Assembly: GCA_948434855.1 (NCBI GenBank)
Contig: CAOJFR010000018.1
Span: 1-22,686, forward strand
Source: an uncultured Clostridia bacterium
GTDB taxonomy: Bacteria; Bacillota; Clostridia; Christensenellales; UBA1242
Direction: 5' to 3'
Length of the DNA: 22,686 nucleotides
The notes beneath the pieces are model-generated. The model saw only the letters and a list, made by a program, of their open reading frames with translations. It searched no databases and was not told the origin of the DNA. Positions 13,408 to 21,200 of this stretch are shown here, piece after piece. Numbering within the stretch: the first letter of the stretch is position 1; every line of letters starts with the position of its first letter. The position numbers were made by a program, and so were the translations under genes.

Positions 13408-13482
13408 GGCCCCATCGTCAAGCGGTTAAGACATCACCCTTTCACGGTGAAGTCAGCGGTTCGAATCCGCTTGGGGTCACCA
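13408..13482 (+). tRNA. tRNA-Glu (TTC)
   Basis: A 75-nt cloverleaf with encoded CCA. Acceptor GGCCCCA pairs with TGGGGTC, discriminator A, anticodon stem TCACC/GGTGA with loop CTTTCAC and anticodon TTC at 13441-13443, T arm AGCGG-TTCGAAT-CCGCT. Confidence 0.95.
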
Positions 13483-13485
13483 AAG

Positions 13486-13515
13486 AAAACCTTAACCTAG
13501 CTGGTTAAGGTTTTT
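13486..13515 (+). terminator. Terminator of the tRNA operon
   Basis: AAAACCTTAACC (13486-13497) pairs with GGTTAAGGTTTT (13503-13514), 5-nt loop, followed by T residues. Confidence 0.92.
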
Positions 13516-13597
13516 ATTTTGATTGTCACTCATTTATATTTTTTATAAAATTTCTTGATATAATGTTGTTATAGATATAATATAAAGGAGAAGTTTT

Positions 13598-14146
13598 ATG
13601 AATTTGATAGGATTGTTAAATAATTCAAATTGGGTGGAGTGGGAACATGTTTTTGTTCCAAACAATGGAATAATTTTAAGAACATTAACAAAATTGTTTT
13701 TGGTTACGCAAGGCTGTTGTTTAACTTGCTTATCACTTGATGGTTGTATATTTAAGGAAAATAATATGCCACAAAATCCTATGCATTTGCATTGCCATTG
13801 TAAGAAAAAATATAAAAGTGATGTTGAAGTTCAATTAAAAGCTAAAGCTAATTGTAGTATAGATAAATTTAATAAATATATATTTTCAGAAAATAGTAAT
13901 GGAAAAAAAGATTTATTTGAATCATGGGGATTTTCAATTAATGATTCAAATTATTTAAAAAGTGAATTAGAAAGACAAGCTCTTGAGCAGTATTTAAATG
14001 GAAATTATATATTAAAAAATATTGATATAAATGGGCAAAGAATTGCAATAGAAACAACTTTAAATGGAGTTAGTTTTTATAGTGGTTGGATAGTAGAACC
14101 TAATGGAGTAATAAGAAACACAACACCGTTTGGAGGATGGTTATAA
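13598..14146 (+). CDS. Probable toxin with C-terminal DUF6883-like domain
   Basis: A 182-residue protein built like the tail of a larger polymorphic or phage-head-linked toxin. Residues 40-70 carry a cysteine/histidine cluster (CCLTCLSLDGC, then HLHCHCKK), like the zinc knuckle before toxin tips in MuF-type proteins. Residues ~87-182 (KFNKYIFSENSNGKKDLFESWG, then INGQRIAIETTL, SGWIVEPNGVIRNTTPF) resemble DUF6883-type domains, thought to be a nuclease-like fold; catalytic residues are not certain. The assignment is from remembered patterns. There is no delivery domain, so it may be a separated toxin tip or a decayed one. AAAGGAG lies seven bases before the ATG. Its TAA overlaps the ATG of the next gene (TAATG), the expected coupling of toxin and immunity. 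Confidence 0.7.
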   Translation: MNLIGLLNNSNWVEWEHVFVPNNGIILRTLTKLFLVTQGCCLTCLSLDGCIFKENNMPQNPMHLHCHCKKKYKSDVEVQLKAKANCSIDKFNKYIFSENSNGKKDLFESWGFSINDSNYLKSELERQALEQYLNGNYILKNIDINGQRIAIETTLNGVSFYSGWIVEPNGVIRNTTPFGGWL

Positions 14147-14628
14147 TGAATAAATACAAAATAATAAAAATTATAAATACAACTCAAGAGTACGCGAGTA
14201 AAAATATAAAAATTAACGATATAGGAATATTAATATCAGAAGAAGAAAATCAATCTAATATTTTATTGTTTAATCAACACAATATTGGGGATTTTACTTT
14301 TGCTAAAATTCAGACAAAGGACATTATAGTTTTGGATGTAATTCCAATAGAGTTGGAAGAGAAAGTTGAAAAATTTGTTAAAGAAAATATTTTAGAGTTT
14401 TCAAATCATTTAGGTTTAACTAAATCAAAATTTAATGAGTTTGATTATGTAGAACTTCAAAAAGATTATAATGAGTATGGCATTAAAAAAGGTGACAGAG
14501 GAACCATTGCTACTGATAAAACAATTAAGGGGAAGGTGTTAGTTGATTTTACAGGAGTAACAAAGTCAGGTGAAATTTTTGGAGATGTTATTCTTGTTAA
14601 TATTGAAGATATAAAAAAAGTAAATTAA
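14146..14628 (+). CDS. Probable immunity protein for the 13598 toxin
   Basis: A soluble 160-residue acidic protein. The N-terminal ~60 residues form short strands; the C-terminal part has FDYVELQKDYNEYGIKKGDRGTIATD, then GKVLVDFTG and ILVNIEDIKKVN, which resembles small SH3-like beta-barrel proteins (DUF4926 type) common as immunity proteins. The start is ATG 14146, which overlaps the toxin stop as TAATG and has GGAGG (14132-14136) at 9 nt. An in-frame ATG at 14137 abuts the GGAGG and is not usable. Tight coupling, acidity and position support an immunity role; binding to the toxin is inferred. Confidence 0.75.
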   Translation: MNKYKIIKIINTTQEYASKNIKINDIGILISEEENQSNILLFNQHNIGDFTFAKIQTKDIIVLDVIPIELEEKVEKFVKENILEFSNHLGLTKSKFNEFDYVELQKDYNEYGIKKGDRGTIATDKTIKGKVLVDFTGVTKSGEIFGDVILVNIEDIKKVN

Positions 14629-14692
14629 TCTTTAGATAATAGCGTAAAAATAAAGCCTATCAAGTTTTGGGTTGAGAATAGTTCACCAAAGC

Positions 14693-14722
14693 AAACTTTA
14701 CCAGATTTGGTAAAGTTTTTTA
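14693..14722 (+). terminator. Intrinsic terminator
   Basis: AAACTTTACC (14693-14702) pairs with GGTAAAGTTT (14709-14718), 6-nt loop, T-run after. It ends the toxin/immunity operon. Confidence 0.9.
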
Positions 14723-14747
14723 TTTTGCTAAAAGCTATTGCATTTTT

Positions 14748-14776
14748 GCTTTTAAAAAGGTAAAATAGAGTTATAA
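14748..14776 (+). promoter_or_regulatory. Promoter of the RelA/SpoT-like gene
   Basis: TTGCAT (14748-14753), 17-nt spacer, TAAAAT (14771-14776). TGGAG precedes the ATG at 14802. Confidence 0.6.
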
Positions 14777-14801
14777 AAAATAATCCTTTCTGGAGATTTT
14801 T

Positions 14802-15902
14802 ATGATTAAAGACCAAGCTAAGAAAGAAGAGTATATAAGAAAATGCACAGAGTTATACAATTCGTATCTTGAAAGAGGAATAACAAAAGATCCTTTGCCA
14901 GAAATTCATAGTGCTGGAGATATTCTTCATAGTGGCGGAGAAGATGACACTATACAGAGTAAAATGGCAGGACACAAAAGTGCAAAGTCGCTTGCTGGAA
15001 AAATTAATAGAGACAGACAACAAGAAACTGACAATGAAAATGTTAGAAATATTTCAGTTGCAGACATAAGTGATTTAACCCGTACAACTATTGTTATTGA
15101 ATCTTTTGACAGGGCAGCTGAAACAATTAGAAAATTTGCTGAAAAATTTAAATTTTTGAGAGGTGGAATATCTAACAAAAAAGAATCAGGCTCAGGTTAT
15201 CAAGGAATTCATCTTAAGGGATTAAATGAAAAAGGGGTTCCATTTGAAATTCAAATTCATACGCCTGAAACGCTTTTGATTAAAAAAGTTTCTGATTGCG
15301 AATATGATCATTGGAGACACTTTAATAAAAACTATGAGGTTGAACAAGCGAACGGCGATCTAGAAAAAATTAAGGAAATAAATAAAAAAGATTTTGCTAA
15401 AAATAAAGATGACCAAGCCTGCAAAGATATTTATAAATTTTTATATGAAATAACTGACAATGAGTTTGATAAAAATATTTTAGATGTTGAAACTGCACTT
15501 GAGGAAATAAATCAAAGATTTGCAAGTCAGACGGATAAGCCTAAACCAGAAGATAATAAAGAAATTGCGAAGTTTGAAAATCTTTCTAAATATGAAATAA
15601 GGGGAAATCCACGAGAGCTTGATGTTGATAAACTGACTAAGGTATTTTCAAAGTCTTCACTTTTTAAAAATATATTGCCAGAGGCGCAACTTAATTTGGT
15701 TGATGCTTGTGAGATGGTTAGCAAAGAGTTGTATGCTCCGTCTGTTCAGAAAGTTCCAACTGATGAGCTTGAAGAAGAGAAGAATAAACTTGAATCAGAG
15801 AACCCTCAAAAGATAGAAATTTATAAAGAAAGCAAGCCAAAAGAAAGACAGGATGAAAACCTTTTAGACGAATCAAAAAAAGGTCAAAACTTTGGAGAAT
15901 AA
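14802..15902 (+). CDS. RelA/SpoT-like nucleotidyltransferase-fold protein
   Basis: A 366-residue protein whose residues ~50-175 resemble the (p)ppGpp synthetase fold. Visible pieces: QSKMAGHKSAKSLAGKIN (ATP-binding-like), ISDLTRTTIVIESFDRA (the family's D-[LI]-x-R strand), SGYQGIHLKGL (counterpart of GYRSLH) and FEIQIHT (counterpart of EIQIRT with catalytic Glu149), then WRHF. No HD hydrolase, TGS or ACT domain is present. Residues ~200-366 are a charged, Lys/Glu-rich tail. It could be a small alarmone synthetase, a toxic synthetase (toxSAS) or a tRNA-modifying relative. Sequence fits the fold; activity is inferred. A small gene follows 12 nt downstream and could be its antitoxin. Confidence 0.75.
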   Translation: MIKDQAKKEEYIRKCTELYNSYLERGITKDPLPEIHSAGDILHSGGEDDTIQSKMAGHKSAKSLAGKINRDRQQETDNENVRNISVADISDLTRTTIVIESFDRAAETIRKFAEKFKFLRGGISNKKESGSGYQGIHLKGLNEKGVPFEIQIHTPETLLIKKVSDCEYDHWRHFNKNYEVEQANGDLEKIKEINKKDFAKNKDDQACKDIYKFLYEITDNEFDKNILDVETALEEINQRFASQTDKPKPEDNKEIAKFENLSKYEIRGNPRELDVDKLTKVFSKSSLFKNILPEAQLNLVDACEMVSKELYAPSVQKVPTDELEEEKNKLESENPQKIEIYKESKPKERQDENLLDESKKGQNFGE

Positions 15903-15914
15903 GGAGAAAAGATT

Positions 15915-16175
15915 ATGTTAAGATATTATTATGTTGAACAAAAAGATAGATTATATGTTTATGATAACGAAAGTGGTTTTTATAAATCATTTGACAGAAA
16001 AGGTGAAAAGTGGGTTACACCAGTTGTTTCATTTTCTCAAGTTGAGCATGACAATGACATTGACTTTGTTGAGATTTCTGAAGCTGTTGCAAAACAAATT
16101 TCAAATGGTGTAGGTTTTGAAGAAGAACTTAAGGCTTATCTTTCAGTTATTAGTGGACCACAAACTTTATCTTAA
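15915..16175 (+). CDS. Small protein, possible partner of the RelA/SpoT-like protein
   Basis: An 86-residue protein with no recognised family. It begins with short strands (MLRYYYVEQKDRLYVYDNESGFYKSF), then an acidic stretch (EHDNDIDFVEISEAV) and a helix (AKQISNGVGFEEELKAYL). AAGGAG lies eight bases before the ATG, 12 nt after the upstream gene, so the two share an operon. The gene order and size fit a toxin-antitoxin pair in which this would be the neutraliser, but no known antitoxin motif is visible, so that role is a hypothesis. Confidence 0.7.
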   Translation: MLRYYYVEQKDRLYVYDNESGFYKSFDRKGEKWVTPVVSFSQVEHDNDIDFVEISEAVAKQISNGVGFEEELKAYLSVISGPQTLS

Positions 16176-16213
16176 AAAAATAATAAATGTTTTTCGTTTT
16201 GGACAAAAAATTT

Positions 16214-16245
16214 AACCTAATTTTGAAAATAAATTAGGTTTTTTT
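16214..16245 (+). terminator. Intrinsic terminator
   Basis: AACCTAATTT (16214-16223) pairs with AAATTAGGTT (16231-16240), 7-nt loop, with a T-run after. The stretch 16246-16568 has no gene that I can support; it is very AT-rich. Confidence 0.85.
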
Positions 16246-16568
16246 ATTGTAAATTTTTTATAGATAAAAGTTTGAGTTTTTATTATTTTTTTCAAAAATT
16301 CATACATTTCTTCAAAAATACATATACGTATTGGCAAAATATTGATAAATGCTGTTTTTGGGTTAAAGACGATTTAAGTTTATTAGTAGCCTTAAATTAT
16401 AATATAAGTTTAGGAAAAATAGAGTTATTTAAAAGCATTTACTCTTAATTTATATATTTTTTTAATTATTCGGTAATAAATTTTTCAACAAAAAAAAACT
16501 GAAATTTTTAAAAAATTTTAATTCGTATTGCTTTTTATGAAAAATTTGTCGTCAGCCTTGCTTATTAT

Positions 16569-16606
16569 TTGACTTTTATATAGGGGGGGGGGGGAGGTTA
16601 TATAAT
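16569..16606 (+). promoter_or_regulatory. Promoter-like boxes separated by a 12-G run
   Basis: TTGACT (16569-16574) and TATAAT (16601-16606) with a 26-nt spacer that contains G12 (16583-16594). A normal 17-nt spacer would need about nine fewer G. No plus-strand ORF follows; a transcript would run into unit 2's left repeat and terminator. Confidence 0.35.
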
Positions 16607-16617
16607 TGTTAACAATT
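16604..16617. promoter_or_regulatory. 14-bp perfect palindrome
   Basis: AATTGTTAACAATT overlaps the TATAAT box at 16601-16606, a position typical of a repressor operator. No regulator gene is adjacent. Confidence 0.35.
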
Positions 16618-16657
16618 TTTGTAATTTAAAAAATAAAAACAGGAAAAGGTCTATAAA

Positions 16658-16670
16658 TTTTGAAACTAGC
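16658..16670 (+). repeat. Left 13-bp inverted repeat, unit 2
   Basis: TTTTGAAACTAGC, identical to 3184-3196 and the exact reverse complement of 17982-17994. Confidence 0.85.
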
Positions 16671-16671
16671 A

Positions 16672-16707
16672 AAAAAGAACTCTATCATTTAAGGTAGAGT
16701 TCTTTTT
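16672..16707. terminator. Bidirectional terminator of the unit 2 cargo gene
   Basis: AAAAAGAACTCTA (16672-16684) pairs with TAGAGTTCTTTTT (16695-16707). On the minus strand it follows the cargo gene and its T-run abuts the 13-bp repeat. Confidence 0.88.
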
Positions 16708-16731
16708 ACTGAGTCAAGTATTACAAATTCT

Positions 16732-17550
16732 CTAACCTGCAATATCAACCATAAATTTATTCTCATCAATGTTTCCATAATAAACAATGGTATGCCCAAA
16801 AAATAGATTATCGTCTTCAAAATAAATGGTAAAAGAGCTACCGTTAATTTCCATTACAATATTATTTTTATCAATTCGTTTTTCAATTTCGGCTGCAGTA
16901 ATTTTGTGGTTATCGTCTTCGCTTTTCCAATCATTTACCCATTTTACAATATCTTTTGAACAATTTTTCAAAACAGTTTGATAAAAGTTTTTGAAATTAG
17001 ATTTTATTTTTTTTAATGTTGATATTGAATGTGTTGCATCATCACTATTCCTATCAGGCTCTAAGTCAACACTAAGTTTTTTATTTTCTAGTATCATATG
17101 TCCTTCATATGTAGAAAAAATTCTATTAAATGTAAATGAAATACCTTCAATAACTTTGATTATTGGTTTTAATTGTTCTTGTATTATTTCATCAAATCGC
17201 TTGTCTTTAATTCTTTTAATTTTTAGTAAATAATAAAAATCTTTATCTTTTATTTTCTTACATACAACACTATAGACAGATAATTTATCTACATCTAAAA
17301 ACTTTAAAGGTTTTTTATTATTTAAATAATAAGTTAGCCTAATATCCTTTTGTACCGGCTCATTATTTTCATTTATACATGCAATACACTTGATAGTACT
17401 AGAAAAGTATTCATCCCCTTGTGATTTTGCAGCACCACCAACACGATGTCCTGTAAGAATCGTCATTTTGATAATATTATCTTCACACTCTTTAGAGATA
17501 TAATTTTTGCAAAATTTTTTATATTCTTTAACACTAGTCTTTTCTTCCAT
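16732..17550 (-). CDS. DUF2262-like protein, cassette cargo
   Basis: A 272-residue soluble protein with no signal or membrane segment. The C-terminal ~130 residues fit DUF2262: a W-containing helix (DIVKWVNDWKSE), then ITAAEIEKRIDKNNIVMEINGSSFTIYFEDDNLFFGHTIVYYGN, including the diagnostic DD-LF-GH motif, and an ending of VDIAG. The N-terminal half (GHRVGGAAKSQGDEYFSSTIKCIA and on) is beta-rich and could be the domain that often precedes DUF2262. Function of the family is unknown; such genes are frequent in accessory regions near immunity-type genes. The ATG at 17550 has AAAGGAG upstream and TATAAT further up; the longer in-frame start at 17610 lies upstream of these signals and is rejected. 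Confidence 0.75.
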   Translation of the reverse strand: MEEKTSVKEYKKFCKNYISKECEDNIIKMTILTGHRVGGAAKSQGDEYFSSTIKCIACINENNEPVQKDIRLTYYLNNKKPLKFLDVDKLSVYSVVCKKIKDKDFYYLLKIKRIKDKRFDEIIQEQLKPIIKVIEGISFTFNRIFSTYEGHMILENKKLSVDLEPDRNSDDATHSISTLKKIKSNFKNFYQTVLKNCSKDIVKWVNDWKSEDDNHKITAAEIEKRIDKNNIVMEINGSSFTIYFEDDNLFFGHTIVYYGNIDENKFMVDIAG

Positions 17551-17640
17551 ACAAATTCTCCTTTCAAATATTATAGCATACAATACTAAAACTTGGGCTA
17601 TTAAAAACAAAAAATATTAAAAATTTTTAACTTGGCATTT

Positions 17641-17965
17641 AGGCGTGTGCTTGGTATTTACAAGTGGCGTCGTTTCGCTCCACCAGACAAGAACACGCCT
17701 AAACAAAACTAAATTTGGTTAAAGAGGACAAAAGAGCGGTTGCTGGCAGAGCGTAACGCATACCGCTCTTTTGCTTTTTGTTTTCTTCTCTCAATTTTTA
17801 GTATAAACGAATATTCTTTGTTGTCAAGGTCAAGACAAGTGTCATAAGATTTGCAGATTATTTATTTTTTAAGACAACCTTGACAACGGCATAATTATTC
17901 GTTATTGTGGCAGATAAGAGAGAGTAAGGGAAAAAGAAAACATAGGCAGTTGTTTTGTCTATGTT
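17641..17965. other. Conserved multi-hairpin element, copy B
   Basis: Matches copy A (3953-4244). Stem 1: AGGCGTGT-CTTG (17641-17653) with 17688-17700. Stem 2: 17730-17740 with 17762-17772; the 64 bases 17729-17792 differ from copy A by one substitution and one extra T. Stem 3: AACGAATA (17806-17813) with 17896-17903 and GTTGTCAAGGT (17820-17830) with 17877-17887; the loop between is longer here. Stem 4: GTTTTCTT-CTCTC (17780-17792) with GAGAG (17918-17922) and AAGAAAAC (17934-17941). Stem 5: AACATAG (17939-17945) with CTATGTT (17959-17965), where copy A has AAACCTA/TAGGTTT, so paired bases changed together. The loop of stem 5 keeps TTGTTTTG in both copies. Confidence 0.7.
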
Positions 17966-17981
17966 CTTCTTTAATTATTTC

Positions 17982-17994
17982 GCTAGTTTCAAAA
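17982..17994 (-). repeat. Right 13-bp inverted repeat, unit 2
   Basis: GCTAGTTTCAAAA, identical to 4258-4270. On the minus strand TTGCAA, 17 nt, TTAGTT lies upstream of it, with the same spacing as in unit 1. Confidence 0.85.
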
Positions 17995-18210
17995 TGGACT
18001 AACTAAGTTTCCTGTTTTTTATTTTGCAAAAAAAGTTTTAATTTTTCTTAAAATGAAAAAAGTTTATAGTAAATTATAGTTAATTATTGAAAGTTATAGA
18101 TTTTTATAATTTTTTTAGGATTATAATTTTAAATATAAAGAGTTTTTAGGAGGAATGGGTGATATGTGAAAATAAAATAAATTTTTAAAAGACATTCAAA
18201 GGAGAAAATT

Positions 18211-21200
18211 ATGAAAAAAATAACATTTAATAATTGTGTGGAAAAACAAGGCAATAAGCTGTTAGTTAAGTTGCCAAAACTAAATAATATTAAAGTGATA
18301 AATTCAAACTTGACTATTGCACTAAATGATGTGTGTTTTGACAATGTTCAGGTTGATTATCTTGTAAATGGTTGCACTGGATGGGAAAATGTTGATACTA
18401 TTTCTGGTGAAAAATTAAAAAATTTAACATTAAATATTAGTGACGAGGTTCAAGACTCATTTGACAGAAATTTGGAATATGTGGAATTGCTTTTTCATTT
18501 TGAAAATTTAGAGGGGGCTATTTTTGAAGAACAGTCACCACTTGAAATTAAATATATTGCTAATGTTGATTTTCAAGAGAATGCAAATTATCACAGTGTA
18601 AGTTTTGGGGACTTGGGCAATATTAAAACTAATTTAGCAACTGGCAGGCTAGCTTACTCTATTCCTATAATGTCAACTGACAATAATGCATTGCCGCTTT
18701 CGCTATTTTTAAACAGAACAGAACCTAATATGAAATTTTTTGATTATAAAATTTCACAAACCAACTTTAGTTTAAATTTAAACCAATATTTGATTAAAGA
18801 AAATTTATCTAGTGCTGAAAATGATGAGAGTGCATTAAATTTTGTTTTTATTGACGAAAATGGAATTCATCAAAATTTGGAAGAAAAATATTATTATTTT
18901 TCTGGAACAGAAGAGAATAAAAGAAAGATATATATTGGGAAAAATCAAGTAACGCTAGATTTGGATGGTAGTAAAAAATTTATTGATATAGTTTCTGGCA
19001 AAAACTATGATGTTTTTGAAGAACTTACTGCACCATCTGGATATAAATTAATTTCTTCTCTTGGTGAAATTGAGGGTTCTCATCTGGTGGATTATGAACC
19101 AGAAGAACTTGCTGGTTTAAAGAAACAGATTTTAGAACTGAAACAAAGCAACAAAGATTTTGAGAGCGCAATAAAAAATAATGATAGGCAAATTTGTGTT
19201 TATGCGCTTTCAAAAGAGATTTTAATTAAGCAGCTTGAGGCTCAAATTAATGGCGTTAGGGACAGTGCAAAACATTTAAAGCTTCAAAAAGAAATTGAAT
19301 TTATTAGGGCGGAAAGTTCTAGAAGAAACAGAAATTTTATTCAAATTGGTAAAGATAGTCAGCAAGATTTTGTTAAAATATATTTGAGCGACAATAAAAA
19401 ATTTACGGAAAAAATGATTGACCAAATTAAAAAATATTATGGAAGAAATGTAGATTTTTATTGTTCAAGCAACCAAAAAATGTATCCAGAAGACGTTGCA
19501 GTGACGGGAACCATTTTGAGCAATGAGTCATCTGGAATATTTAATCTTGGATTTGATTATACTTATGATTCGCAGAAAGATGAAGTTAAGCTTTTGTCGG
19601 GAATGTTGAAATCGCAAGAAGAAAGCCAACTGCTTAATGAAGAAATTTATAGCTTGTCTATTGAAAAATCAAAATTTTTGGACATGGTTAAAAATGCTTT
19701 TTCTGCCTATAAGGGAGAACAAGAAAATGTTTTGGAAAAGCTTGGGTTTGATGATGGAAAAATTGAGAGCATTTTTAATGAATTTAGAGCTGGGGAAAAC
19801 TTAACATTTTCTATGAAGGATTTAATTTTATTGGATATGCAAATTGACAATCTTATAACTTCAAACCTAAAATATTTTGAAAAAATTGATGAGCAAAATG
19901 ATTTGTTAACAAAATATGTTCATCAAAAAGAGTTGTTGGAAATGCAGGTTCCTGTTCATTATCTTTGTGATGAAGATGGTGTTTATTATGGCTTTGGAAA
20001 AACATCGTGCGAAAATGTTTTTAGGCTTAATCTGATTTTGGATAATTTTGAAAACACAATAATTATAAATTATAAGGATCTTGCGTCAAACAATATTGAG
20101 AGCATTAACGATTCGGCTGGGGGAAATATTGTTTTTAATTATAACGAAAAAAATCAGCTGATTAAAATTGTTGACGCTAGGGAAAAAGTGACTAAGTTTG
20201 ATTATGAAAATGATTTGATTAAAACCATTGAAAGCCCTGACTCTAAAACTAAAATTTGTTATTATTCTGATGGCTTAATTTCTGCCGTGATTGGAAGTAA
20301 TGGTCAGGGCGTTAAAGTTGAATATGACCATGGAAGGGTTTTGAAACTTAACAAAATTTGCACGCTTAGTGAAATTGGTCATAACAATGAAAAGTTTAAG
20401 AAAGGGTTTTGCTTTGAAACCTTGGCTGGACTTGGTGAATGCGTTTTGGAAAAAGACTTTGTTGAGTTTGCATATAACAACATTAGGTCAACCACAGTGA
20501 CTAACGGAGATGGAAAAACAATAACTTATATATTTGACGAATTTGGAAACACAAAAACGGTTTATGAAGGTGTTTTTTCTGAAGGATTTGATGCAAAACC
20601 AACAAAAGTTATGGAATTTGCCTATAAAAATAGCAAAAAGTGCGAAAAAACAACGAAGCTTCCATATTCAACAAACTATTTTGAAGGCTCAAGATTTAAC
20701 GCCATCTTGGCAAATGATGTGTCTTTTTTGGGCAGCACCAACTTTGTTGGAGAGTCTGCCTTTATGTGCAAGCAAAGAGTTTATAACAGCAAGATTTTTC
20801 AGTTTTGCAGCGAAAGCAGTTTTAAGACTGACGAAATTGTTATGAGCAATGAAATGGTGGCTAAGCTAAACAATGAGGATGGGCTTTGCGATCACAAAAC
20901 ACTTATTGCTTCTTGTTGGGCAAAGGCAAACTCTGCGTTTGTGCCAGATGATAACGGAGATTATGCACAATATGTTTTAAACAGAAAGTTTTGCTTTAAG
21001 ATTGTTGTTAATTATGCCGATGGCTCTTTAGAAGAGTTTTCACAAAACTTTGACTGGAGAAACACCGGCTGGCAATATTGCTCGCAAGTGGTTAAGCTTG
21101 AAAATAAGCAGGTTTTGGCAATAACCGGAATTGTTGATTATTCTAACAACACTGGTGAAATTTTGTTTAGTAACATTGAACTTTGTGATGGCGATTTTGA

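Larger units (their letters stand above)
16630..18025. mobile_element. Inverted-repeat-bounded cassette, unit 2 (DUF2262 cargo)
   Basis: Same plan as unit 1: outer arm AAAATAAAAACAGGAAA (16630-16646), CTATAAA plus TTTTGAAACTAGC (16651-16670), a terminator hairpin, a minus-strand gene with its own promoter and RBS, a multi-hairpin element (17641-17965), GCTAGTTTCAAAA (17982-17994), AACTAA, and outer arm TTTCCTGTTTTTTATTTT (18008-18025). The outer arms pair over 17 bp with one bulge, but their central sequence (CAGGAA / TTCCTG) differs from unit 1 (GC-TATC / GATA-GC), so pairing is kept while sequence changes. The cargo is unrelated to that of unit 1. No recombinase is inside. Confidence 0.6.

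Noticed and set aside
18148..18170. AGGAGG followed by a tiny frame before the Rhs gene
   Set aside because: The ATG is one base from the AGGAGG, too close to be used, and the frame is only four codons. A second, well-spaced AAAGGAG precedes the Rhs ATG.
18129..18344. Minus-strand 71-codon frame upstream of and overlapping the Rhs start
   Set aside because: It covers the Rhs RBS and N-terminus, lacks an RBS and has no recognisable protein pattern.
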